DNA of 64,000 nucleotides from Setomelanomma holmii. Taxonomy: Eukaryota > Ascomycota > Dothideomycetes > Pleosporales > Phaeosphaeriaceae. The stretch covers positions 62,001 through 126,000 of the forward strand of contig ML978244.1 in the NCBI GenBank assembly GCA_010015745.1, in the 5' to 3' direction. Positions 1-10,105 of the stretch are shown piece after piece (positions within the stretch are counted from its first letter, which is position 1; each line of letters begins with the position of its first letter). Both the position numbers and the translations under genes were made by a program. The notes below the pieces were generated by a model that made no database searches, was not told the origin of the DNA, and was given only the letters and a program-made list of their open reading frames with translations.

Positions 1-1
1 T

Positions 2-271
2 TTCACCCTATTAGACAGCCGGCAGACGCTCAAGAAGGGCGTGTTCAGACCCGATCACAGTCTGCCGACGATGACGATTGACGAATACCTCGAGGAAGAG
101 AAGAAGCGAGGTGGAATGATTGAAGGTGGTGGACCGCAGAGCGAGATTAGGCCGGAGCCGAATGAGGATGATCTTGATGCTGCAGATGAAGAGACGATGA
201 AGCAGCGTGCGTGGGATGAGTACGTCGAGGCGAATCCCAAGGGAAGTGGGAATACGTTGAATAGAGGATGA
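2..271 (+). CDS. TAP42: TAP42-like PP2A regulatory protein (3' end only)
   Basis: This is the C-terminal 89 residues of a gene that begins before the window; the frame is open from base 2 to the TGA at 269-271. The sequence contains the family's conserved C-terminal signature PTMTIDEYLEEE followed by a Gly-rich GGMIEGGG turn, then an acidic tail. Tap42 (alpha4 in animals) binds the catalytic subunits of PP2A-type phosphatases and links them to TOR signalling in the cytoplasm. Its likely partner, a PP2A catalytic subunit, is encoded at 29897-31150. The gene converges on the esterase at 344-1634, with only 72 bp between stop codons, so the 3' UTRs probably overlap. Identity is supported by the tail motif alone because the N-terminal helical domain is outside the window. 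Confidence 0.85.
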   Translation, partial: FTLLDSRQTLKKGVFRPDHSLPTMTIDEYLEEEKKRGGMIEGGGPQSEIRPEPNEDDLDAADEETMKQRAWDEYVEANPKGSGNTLNRG

Positions 272-343
272 TTCATGCAGCTATATTGAGCTGCAAGCCT
301 TACGAAGCCTTTCAACAATGAAACATACCAGTCTTGACGTACA

Positions 344-1634
344 TCATTCATGCTCATGGTCCACTGGTATTTCCAATTTCTCAGGCGCCAACACCGGCCA
401 CTTCCCCAACACGCTCTCCTCCACCATCCGATTCAACACAGCATACCCCTTGCGGTCTAAATGCAATCCATCCGTGAACCAGCCTTTGTCAAAGCTCTTT
501 GCCCCAATAAGTCCGCTACCAGGCCACATGCCGCTCTCCTCGATCTCCTGCCATGTTTTCTCTCCGTCCTCCTTGATCTTCTCTTCCACAATCCCTTTCC
601 AGAAATCCACGCCGATGACGCGTTCGGTTTCAGCGTACTCATGAGCGATGTCCATCAAACCCTCCGCATACCGTTTCTTACTCATATACGTCTTGTACCT
701 CGGCCCCTCCTTTTTCCACGCATTTACTTCCTCAACATCCTCTTCATCCTTCTCACCCACACCTCCACCTCCGCCCATGAGCGCCTCAGGAATGTTAATT
801 GGTGGCGGGGTGATTACCACTATCTTCGTCTCGCTCATACCGTCTTCTTGCGTCAGAATCGTCTCGATGAAGGCGCGGATGTTGACCGCGAAGGTGGGCC
901 AGGGGACGTATGCGTCCTGGCCGTTGATAATGGCGGCGTCGTTTGCGCCGAGGAAGATGGTGAAGAGGAGAGTTGGAGGTGTGGAGGGGTGTGTGGCGCG
1001 AGTGATGATGCGGTCGAAGTCGTGTTTGAGGGCGCTGGAGGTGTAGCTGTTGGGGTTGGGTTAGTTGTTTTTGGAATTGTGGGAGGGGTGAGGGACGATG
1101 GGGTACCCTGCTTGTCCTGTGTGGGCAAGTCAGCATGTATCCAGTTAAATTTGTGTGTCTGTTGTTTTTTGTGTACTGCGCGGTACTGTACCTTCGTTCA
1201 ATACATTGGCCTTACTGGCATACATTCGCTCCAAGTACCAACCTAAACCTCGCGTCTTTTCATCAAAACTCCATTCCGTCATTGACGCGCAAAACAGCAC
1301 TATCTCAGATAATTGCTTTGAGTTTGTCATCTCCGTAGATCTACTTGGAGTACGTGAGTGAGCGACTTGTTTGTGCGCTGCAGCTTGACTGTCAAGTCTC
1401 GACAAGGATTGAACACGCTAGGCAGCAACCTTTCGCACAGCCATCTGCATGCACATATTCCACAAACAATAGAAAACTGGACTACAAACCTTCGTTTACA
1501 ATTCTCACTTTGCCAGCGTACATCCTCTCGAGGTGCAGTCCATAGCCCTTCGTCAACTCGTCGAAACTCCATGTCGTGAGGCTGTCGCCGAAGAGAATGA
1601 ATTCAGGTAGGTTCTTAGAGGCCTCGGCGCCCAT
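344..1634 (-). CDS. IAH1: SGNH/GDSL esterase, isoamyl acetate-hydrolase type
   Basis: Read on the minus strand, exons are 1490-1634 (first exon, variant a), a 10-nt microexon 1107-1116, and 344-1046; the spliced frame gives 285 residues. The first exon carries FGDSLTTWSF, the block I motif with the nucleophile serine. The microexon supplies the middle of EGQAGYTS (family RGFSGY). The last exon has GAND (block III) and DGLHL near the C-terminus, which holds the catalytic Asp and His. The family hydrolyses short acyl esters such as isoamyl acetate. A second, similar first exon lies inside the first intron at 1192-1330 and ends in the same phase, so either could be spliced on. I cannot tell which form is used; variant a keeps the canonical GDS. 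The start at 1634 is the first ATG before the core. Confidence 0.8.
1192..1330 (-). other. Duplicated alternative first exon of the GDSL esterase (variant b)
   Basis: This 139-nt segment opens with ATG at 1328-1330 and ends at a GTACAG donor in the same phase as exon variant a (1490-1634). The two peptides align end to end: both have a hydrophobic strand, S-x-T-x-WSFDE, a Tyr/Gly-rich stretch and LERMYA, and end in NEG. In variant b the GDS triplet reads CAS, so the serine is kept but the preceding Gly and Asp are lost. Using this exon would give a 283-residue protein. It may be a true alternative first exon, or the relic of a tandem duplication. Its open frame and intact donor argue against long neutral decay. 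Confidence 0.65.
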
Positions 1635-2092
1635 ACTGCAACGCTCGAGGGTACGGTTAGTAGAATATGCGATTGAGTTCGTTTCAAGTTGTGCTGTTTG
1701 CTCTGATGGAGCGAGGCAGAAGTAAGTCGTGCTAACCTGATGTGGACATGATGGGCACTTTAGCGCGAAGTGCACGTGGTAGTGCCAAACATTGTAACAT
1801 AGGTCGCTATGGACTTGCTCAAAGAATCATAGAAATCACGTCGCGCAAGCAATCCCCAATGGCACAGAGGCGATCCGGGATTTTCCAGGTGTAAAAAGTC
1901 ATCGAATAGTGGGAGGCGGTAATGATGACCTCAGTCTTCCATCGTCATTTGAAAGTGCACATTTACCGATTCTGTCTGTACGACTTCTGCTCCAAGACGT
2001 CCTACAAGCAGCCCGCACTCGAAATCTGTTATACATTGTCCTATCACGGCATCGGAGCAAGAACAACTAGTTTAAATAACCTTACCTCCAGA
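1635..2092. promoter_or_regulatory. Divergent intergenic region, esterase and small mitochondrial-type gene
   Basis: These 458 bp separate the two outward-facing start codons and must hold both promoters. I see no clear TATA box or other recognisable site, and no RNA gene. Confidence 0.4.
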
Positions 2093-2434
2093 ATGGCTTA
2101 CCTTAGACTCCGCGCAGTCCAGCGCCTGCCGCTCCAAACTTCCACACGCTCGTTCAGCACTACACCTCTACGAATGAAGATCATGGGCGACAATCCAGAT
2201 GCCAATCTACCCGACCCATCTGAGAACTCATCTGCCGCACCCAATGCCAAGGTCCGCACCGATACTCAGAATACTGATCACCAGTCTTCTGCTTCAGACC
2301 AAGAGCATCTGACTGGTGATGACCATCCCGCAAAGCAACCTGACCCTCAATCTAAGCCAACAAGGACCACCGGCATTGGTGGAGATCAAAACGTCGATGG
2401 TGGAAAAGGTGGACTGCACGAGCGCACGACCTAA
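2093..2434 (+). CDS. Small hypothetical protein with mitochondrial presequence
   Basis: A single-exon frame of 113 residues. The N-terminus is rich in Arg, Leu, Ser and Thr without acidic residues and contains RSFSTTPLRM, a typical fungal mitochondrial targeting and cleavage region. The rest is hydrophilic and probably disordered, rich in Asp, Pro, Gln and Ser, ending in a Gly-rich segment (TTGIGGDQNVDGGKGG). I do not recognise a domain. Similar short 'DHPAKQPDPQ' proteins occur in other filamentous ascomycetes as far as I recall, but I cannot check this. The open frame extends upstream to 1922; the ATG at 2093 is chosen because the presequence begins there. Confidence 0.55.
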   Translation: MAYLRLRAVQRLPLQTSTRSFSTTPLRMKIMGDNPDANLPDPSENSSAAPNAKVRTDTQNTDHQSSASDQEHLTGDDHPAKQPDPQSKPTRTTGIGGDQNVDGGKGGLHERTT

Positions 2435-4618
2435 CGAGAGTGTACGGCGAGTCGAACAGAAAGAAGTTGGAAGAAGCCTGGTAGCGTTAAGCTGGCGAAG
2501 CATCAGGACAGGAACGCGGATAGAGCTTGTGTAAGCGAGTGTATATAATACTTCAAGCCAAAAATTGTCGATATCCTTGGACTATATTGAAGTGTCGAGG
2601 CTTGAGTGTAAGGCCCTGCACGTTTCACACTCTGCGGCACGTTCAGCCATCGCTTGTCTAAGTTTGCTCTCTTACGACTTAACCACTTTTGCTGGCATAC
2701 ACGAAAGTGATGTGCGGTTGCAACGGTCTGGCAGATACGTGGCGGATTGACGCCAGGGTGCATTTTGCCGATGTTTCGAGACGTTTCTCTTCCCTCGCGG
2801 GGTTGTACAAGTAGAAGCACCAAGGGAGCCCTTGCTTGTAGCAGAAAGTTGAGCGGCACAGTAAAGGCGTGTTTCAGTTCAAGCGATAAGGTAGAGTGCA
2901 TCTATTGACACCCCTGCTCTGTAGGCACTTGGGGTCTTCGATTATGGAGACATGACAATTAACATAAGAGCCGCATCGCCGTGTCGCGAGTCGCTATGGA
3001 GTGCTGGCCGCGAGACAGCTGGATCGGATTTGCTACCGAGAGATCTCATTTGCGCATTGCGTGCGAGTGATTCATGCCTCGATCGTTCGGTTGGGGGGAT
3101 AGGGATGCTGACCGTTCACACAGGCGAGCCTGCAATCCCTGTCGTTCATACAGAACACCCCATAAGCTGATAGGGCGATAGTATGCAGGAACGGTTGCAG
3201 GGGTCCGAACGTTCCGTGCTCTCGGTAGGCGACAGGTTATTGGCTTCTTTCGCCAGCACTCATCACCGGAGACTTCCGCATGCTCAATGCAATGTCCAGC
3301 GTTGATTAGCAAAGCGATTCAGGAGAGAGGCGTGATAGCATAGGGAAATGAAGCGCATGGCGGCCAACTACTGCTAAACATGACGCTGAGAATTGCCAGT
3401 TCGCCGCGCAGCGTGACAGTTGCGCATGTCCTGCAGATGGTGCTTCTCACGGTTAGGGCCAGAGGATAAACTATGCCAATATGGGAGCTCTGCTTAGAGC
3501 AGCATGGCCCGAGGGAAGAGTGATAACGGCGTGGCTGATACACACGTAATTCCAGAGACTGTACTGTGATAGCTAGTCAACTTTTCAATCGATGGCGAGT
3601 GCAGGCAAAATGCGACGCGACGACCTCCCGCGCGTGTTCAGATTGCATCCGGATGCCATCGTCTGGTCGATAGAATGATAAAGGTGGATCGTAGGGAGCT
3701 GCCGATGACATTGGTGCCCTGACCTAAACTGGTAAAGACGCTCACCAGCAATGCCAAGGCTATGTCCAATGGAGCACAATCGCATTCCGTTCTGCTGACG
3801 GCGCCAGTAAGCACGGTGGGGAGACAGTGCGGTAAAGAGACCAAGAAGAGGGATTCGCTTTGAGACGTGCCGCAAGCAGGCCGTTGATTGTGTCAGTCAA
3901 CGTCGTGGCCCACATGATGGCTCAATGGCAAAAGCACGCGATCGCAGGCACGGACAACATTGATAGATATCGAATTCGGGTGACACAAAGAATTGGTACA
4001 AAACGGCCTTCGGGCGGCAGCCGGATACGTCAGGGGCCCGGAGAAAAGCAACGTGCGAAGTCGCCGAAGCGTGCCCTCCCGTTGGGTTTGGGCCAGTGGC
4101 TTGAAGACGCAAGGCGAAAGGGCACGGGCTGGTCTTTCCGAGGACGCGGCTTGGCGCACCTCGGCCAAAACTCATGCAGGCTGGACATCCTGGACCTCCG
4201 CAGTGCATTCGTTTACGGCAGTAAGACTTTGAATTACTTTTGGCGCGTCTCTGGGGTCGGATGCAGATGCGGCCTAGGACGAGAGACGGTGCTGCCACAA
4301 AAGCACCATGAGGCCTGGTATTGAGGTCGACGCATGTGCAATTGCCTCCGCTGCCCGCTTTCCTGAACCTTCACCCCACGCATTCACGCTATCAAAAAGC
4401 TTTGGCTGCGCGCACTCGACACGCCGCACGCAGTGACATGCTCGCTATATCCTTACCGTACCGGGATCTCTGTTCTGTGTAACTGCCTTTTGGACTCCGC
4501 GCTGCTCACACACACCTGCACTGCAGCCTCCACCGTCTTACAACTGGCTGGAGAGCCGCCAATGACTGTCACAGCGGACTACTAGTGCTTTGAGCAGGAG
4601 ACACGACACCTTGACGTA
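2435..4618. other. Gene-poor stretch before TSC1
   Basis: About 2.2 kb with only short overlapping frames on both strands, none with recognisable protein features or a convincing splice pattern. The part from 3860 to 4330 is GC-rich and open in several frames at once, which suggests base composition and not coding. I see no tRNA, repeat or transposon remnant here. Confidence 0.4.
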
Positions 4619-4715
4619 ATGTCGACTGGGTAAGCTAAATGTCGTTCTCGTATGCGCGCGCCTCGGCTCGCATACGAATGTCTAAGACAGTGTCGCTGAT
4701 GTAGACTGAAGTTCT

Positions 4716-7700
4716 ATGCGGGAGACCGTCAAGGCTCTCAACACCACCTTCTCCGCGCCTTCCGTATCCTGCCCACTCCCCGACGAGCTTCACGCAACCA
4801 TTGAGAGCTTTCTTGAACGCTATGACAACATCGACGACCACGACTCGCAGCGCCTCCATGACGACCTCCATACCCTCTATCAACGGCATGTCGCGGGTAC
4901 TCCAGAGAAGCATGGCGTCTTCCTCTCAGTCTTGCGCCTGGTGCGACCAGCCCTCACTGGCGAGGCTCGCCTCACAACATGGTGGAATTTGGCAGTGAAG
5001 CCCACTATCGACGGCATAGGACGTAAGCGACAGGAAATCGAAGACGCCCGAGAGTTCCTGCTGAGCATCCTCGTTTTCGATGTGGAAGCAGATAAGGACG
5101 GCGAGCTCGCGCGCCTCTCCAGTCTGTTCACCAAGCGGGTACTCGATGCCTATCTTGCAAGAACCAATGTACCCATGTCAGCCGGGGACACGGTCTCGCC
5201 TGAAAATGAGTTCATTTCTTCGGAATTGGAGTCAGTTCTGACCACATTTGGGCGCAAGATGCCAAAGGTAAGACATATACGATGTGTCTTTGGCTTCATC
5301 TTCTAATGACATCAGGCACTACTCCTTGCCCTGGACGAGCTCTTCGTTCAAAAGCAGTATCGCATACAGGCTCTGAACCTATTGAGCGCCTTCGTTCGTT
5401 TGCAGCCGCCACATCTTCACACTGTGCTCGATACTCCACTGATTCAGCATCTGGAAAAGTGCCTCCTCATCGACTCGTCGTCCACCGTCATCGAACTTGC
5501 TCTGGTCGTGCTAATTATGTTCCTTCCACACATCTGCAGCTCACTAACATCAGACCATCATATGGCGAAGATGTTCTTGATCTACTCCAGGGTCCTCTGT
5601 TGGGACAGGCTAGGGGATGCCGACGACTCGAGGTTGTCAGACGACGGTGCGAACGACCAGGATGATGATAGCGAGGAAGAGTCGGACGCTGAATCTGGAG
5701 AGGCTGAACAAGCGTGGGAGCCGGTGCAACAATCCATGGAGTACCCAGACTCTTCGCCGCCAACGCTCATGCACTACTTTACCTTTTTGTATGGCCTGTT
5801 CCCGCTCAACTTCATGAGCTTCGTCCGCAAACCAAGAAAGTACCTCAAGTCTCTCAATTTCCCAGGTGCTCGCGACTTTGACCTGGACCAAGATCTGATA
5901 CACAGCCGAACCGAGCCCTACCGACGAGTGCACCTGTTGCATCCAAACATGTTTGGCACTACAGTCGAGGACGAACTGCATGAGAACAGGTGGTTGAAGA
6001 GCGACCCTGCAGATGTCGTGACCGAATGCATGGACCTGTGTGTGGCCGTCAACTCTACCTTGGAAGACCCTGGGCCGCCTCCCAACGCGGCATTGCCTCC
6101 GATTCCCGTGCCAACCATTCCCGAAACGCCCACACAGCTCAACTTGGACGACGATGGTACTACTGCGAATGAGTCGAATGTAAGCTGGCGCAACACACAG
6201 TCTACAGTCTTCGTGTCGCCAAGCGAAGGACCTGATGTAATCCAGACATTCGAAATACCTCCTCGGTCGAAGTCGACAAAATCAGTCGTGTCAGGAAAGT
6301 CCTCGCCACAAATGAAAGCTCGCGACGTCATGGATTCACCAACACTACCACCCGCAGAAGATGCTAAGAAAGCCACCCTGCTAGGAGCACCATCAAGTCC
6401 ACAGGATTTCGTTGCAAAGAAGTCCAGCTTGGACGGCTTCGTACAATCTGTAACAGCATCAAACTCGCCGACGCATGGCGACTTCCGCGACCAAACGATG
6501 GCGTCTCTGCAACGAGAGACCATGTTGCTCCGAAACGATTTGAACTTCGAACGGTATCTCAAGTTACAACACCTTGCTCATATTGGTCAACTGCAGCGAA
6601 AGCACATGAAAGAGGCAACTGCAGAAGCCGAGACTCAAAATCTGATCAATAGCAACAAAACACTGAAAGCCAGACTTGCCAAGGCCAACGAATTGTACGC
6701 CCAGCTTAAGAAGGAGACGCTTACTAGTCGGACTCAGTCCAAGAAATGGGAGAGTGATCTGAGCGCGAAAGTACGCAATTATCGGGATAGCCAAAAAGTA
6801 TGGCATGGTGAAGAGGACAGTCTCAGATATAAGCTCCAGAGAACACAGGAAGACTATGAGCATTTGAAGGAGATCGTGGAAAAGGCTGAAGCTGAGCAGA
6901 TCAAGGCTCAGCAAAGAACACGAGCTCTCGAATATGAGTTGGAAGACTACGGCGATGTTCGGCGTGAGCTTGAGGCTGCGCAAGACAAGATCTTGACACT
7001 TGAAGATCAGCACAAGGAGCTGCATGCACTCATGCAAGAGCGGAACGATTTGCGTAACGATCTTGAGATATCGAATTTGCGCCTGAACAGTCGAGAGCTG
7101 GAGCGCGAGCGCGCGATCAAAGCGTACGAGCGACGTATTATGGAACTCGAAGCGCGGTTACAAACGGCTGAGAGGAGCACTGCGAAGCCTGGTCAGCTGT
7201 CCTCTTCTGTCCAACAAATGCTCGACTCGGCCCTGGCAGCCAGCCACGCCAAATTCCTTCAGCTGAAGAAGGCACATTACCAGCTACAAGCGCAGTATAC
7301 CGACCTGCAGATGATGTATCACGAAGTCGAAGCCGAGCGACAAGCAGAGCAGGGTCGTTACCAGTCCCAGGAGATGTCGGGGCATCTGGAGTTCGAGAAA
7401 CAACGACTCAGCCGCAGTTCGAGCGTGATCATGCGTCAAGGCCATCAGTCAAGTTCGAGATACTTGCCGCCTCTGGCCACCGACACGGTGCCATCTGAGG
7501 AGCGTGAACCCCAGCAAGATTACCAGACACCGACTTTCTTGAACAGTTCACCGGTTCGTGCACTTCGACAGGAATCGGTCCAGAAACCTCAGCGATCTCA
7601 GACAACGCCTCTGCCATACCCTGCATGGGGCGGCGGCGCGGGTCCGGACTTCTCATCAGCATACGAAGGCTCGCTGAATGCGCATTTCCAAGCCCATGCA

Positions 7701-7970
7701 CAGAACAATGCTCCGCACTCCAGTGGCAAGAGTAGCTACTCCGTTGACACAGAAGGTAGCAACGGTAAAGACAAGAAGGACAAGGTCGACCCGAAATCAG
7801 AAGTTCGGTACTATGGCCGGGGTGAGTACTGTTTCACCAACCGATCATGTCAGCGCTAACGAGCAATAGGTGGCGCCCAGAATATCGGGAAGAAAGTTAA
7901 AGACAAGGAACAGAAGAAGCCTGCACCCTCGAAGACTGGAGGCTTCCGCGGACTCAAGGGTATCATGTAA
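4716..7970 (+). CDS. TSC1: Hamartin (TSC1 homologue)
   Basis: Exons 4716-5267, 5316-7821 and 7870-7970 give 1052 residues. The N-terminal third is the helical hamartin domain (exon 1 and the start of exon 2, up to about residue 420), followed by an acidic and Ser/Pro-rich linker and a long coiled coil at about residues 580-875, with Glu/Lys/Gln heptads. The C-terminus is basic (KKVKDKEQKK). Hamartin pairs with tuberin (TSC2) to form the GAP complex that restrains Rheb and hence TOR; the coiled coil is the expected partner-binding region. Both introns have GT-AG ends (GTAAGA and GTGAGT donors). A possible 11-nt first exon at 4619-4629 with a GTAAGC donor could join at 4712 in frame and add MSTGS, so the true start may lie upstream. 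Identity rests on overall architecture and similarity recalled from the family. Confidence 0.8.
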
Positions 7971-10105
7971 GATGGTCCGAAAGCCGATCGATCGCGTCTC
8001 TGAACCTCACCTACGCGAGCTTTTGTGTCGGCCCATTCCAATCGCATGTGGTTCAGCCTTCTCTTACTATTGGTGGCATTCCCGTCGCCCACGTCGAAGT
8101 GTGTGGTAGCACAGAGCCCCCTCCTCTTGTTCTGGACGACATAATGTCTCAGCTTCTCCTACGTCTTCGCAACAACCAGTAGATGGTGGGCAGCACGAGA
8201 GGTACTTTAGACCGGTATGGTCACTCCTCTTTCCTTTGTGGTCAAGGTCTCATTTGTCATCATCACTGCATCACGGAGCACGGCGTCAAAAGCGTATCGA
8301 TTTGGATATCGCATGACGTGGAGGCACTCTGTTCTTCTCCGACAATTGGCTACCCTGTTGCACAGCCCTTGCAGTTTCACTACTGCATTACATATGTACA
8401 ACAACCACTTTCAGCACTGCCTGCAGCAGCAGCATTTTCTGTATCGCGAGTTCTATTCGATGTCTCATACTAGTACCATACTCTACCGTGCACATAAATC
8501 GACCACTTATGCTACTGCGTGCGCTATGATGCACCGGCATACCCTGTCCTTGAAAAGGCTCAACGTCCAACTCTACCACTGCTAACTGGCTCACCAACAC
8601 CTCTAGCATCACTTCTCCGCGGAAGGCTCCACCAATCAACACAGCACATCAGCCTTGATACATCAACATCTGCCACAAGGATCGCAAGTCACATCTGATC
8701 TTGCATCGCGTTTGAGGTGTAAGCCTCATCAGCCCGGGTGGCGTGTCTTGTTGCTTTTTCTGGTCACAACGGCCCCGGTCCCTGAAGCCTCGCTTCCGCA
8801 TCGAGCGCCCTGCATATCCCACACTTGACTTGAGCCTTGCGTGGGGAAGGTTGGGGATTGAATGCGACGTGGAATTTATTTTGTGTAAGGCGACCACTCC
8901 AACCTGCAACTTTGACGGCGTCGTGAGACTTGCCTCGGTGTCTGCACGAAGAAGTACAAGGTGCAGATGCGCGCGTGTCGATAACGTTGACCGCCATGTC
9001 AAGAATGAATAACGTTTGCTACGTGCTGATCAGACTTTGAAGATCCGACGATCGGACAACATCAGCACCTGGAGTACTACTGCGAGCCTAACAGTAATAG
9101 CTAGATTGGAGCACGGGTACTTCTAGGACATGCATGACAGTGAAAGGGCGAAAGCAAACCTCGAAAACGAACAGAAGTTATGATCCACTATTTTGCGATA
9201 GACATCTTGTATTTCTGACAACGTCCGAGAACCATGTTTCGATACCTCCATGACCGCAAGCAAAGCCAGGCATGGACCCAGAGAGACCACCCTACCCGAG
9301 CACATGGTAGATCCTGCGCCAGCCACATTCATCTCATCTCAATTCCACCAACGTTCTTCTCTACCACAAATCCCAATCTTGCCATAAGCCATGCACAAAA
9401 CATGCCACTGCTCTAAACAAAATCTGCAGAAACGAATCAACCCCCTGAGCCCTTATCTTCTACTTCTCCCATCGCCGCTCTTGCTTCTCCAGCCATTCCC
9501 GCCATTTCACGCTGCTCATGCCCGCATCTGAACGCCCATATCGTGCTTGTAGATCAGTACGTCGCAATATGTACACTCCTTACGCTGATCGACAGATCAG
9601 CTCGCGTGCCCAACCCACTGTTCACGGACCGATTATGGGACTTGCCGAACCAGCTGGCGCGCCGGTATCTGTCAAGACCCCCAACTTGTTCAACGTCCAA
9701 GCGGCTCGGCATATCCCTAAGCATCGCGTGTCGATCGGTATGGAGGCTCACAGTCTAATCGTGCAATGATCGCTGTGAGTGGCAATGCGAGGCTATCTGA
9801 TCATCAGGAGAGGACATGGATGTGTGACTTGGCGGGTTGGCAGTGGGATTCCAAGATGCGCGTATGGTGCAGGACAGCGCAGATAGCAGTGCGTATAGTG
9901 TGATTGTGATGCTGTAGTGAGTAGTCGGCGATGATTTTCTACGTGGGATGAACTTCATGGAGGTATCACATTCACCATGGTGAAAGAGACTTGGCTCTGA
10001 GCTGTACCATTGATGATCGTTCTTGATTTATGCAATGCGTCCTTCGATACCGCCATCTTACTATGCACTAAATGCCTTTCGCCCGTCAACTCGAAAGACA
10101 AGTTC
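7971..10105. other. Intergenic, convergent TSC1 and GEA1 3' ends
   Basis: About 2.1 kb. Several frames of 60-120 codons exist on both strands but they overlap, lack conserved motifs and show no consistent exon structure. A small plus-strand frame at 9518-9769 contains intron-like GTACGT and ACAG signals, but the product is not recognisable. I see no RNA gene or repeat. Confidence 0.4.

Noticed and set aside
461..1246. 261-codon plus-strand frame
   Set aside because: It is antisense to the GDSL esterase, whose catalytic motifs are clear on the minus strand.
3860..4324. 154-codon plus-strand frame with overlapping minus-strand frames
   Set aside because: GC-rich sequence is open in several frames together, which is expected by composition.
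9518..9769. Small plus-strand frame with intron-like signals
   Set aside because: Product unrecognisable and very short; signals of this strength occur by chance.
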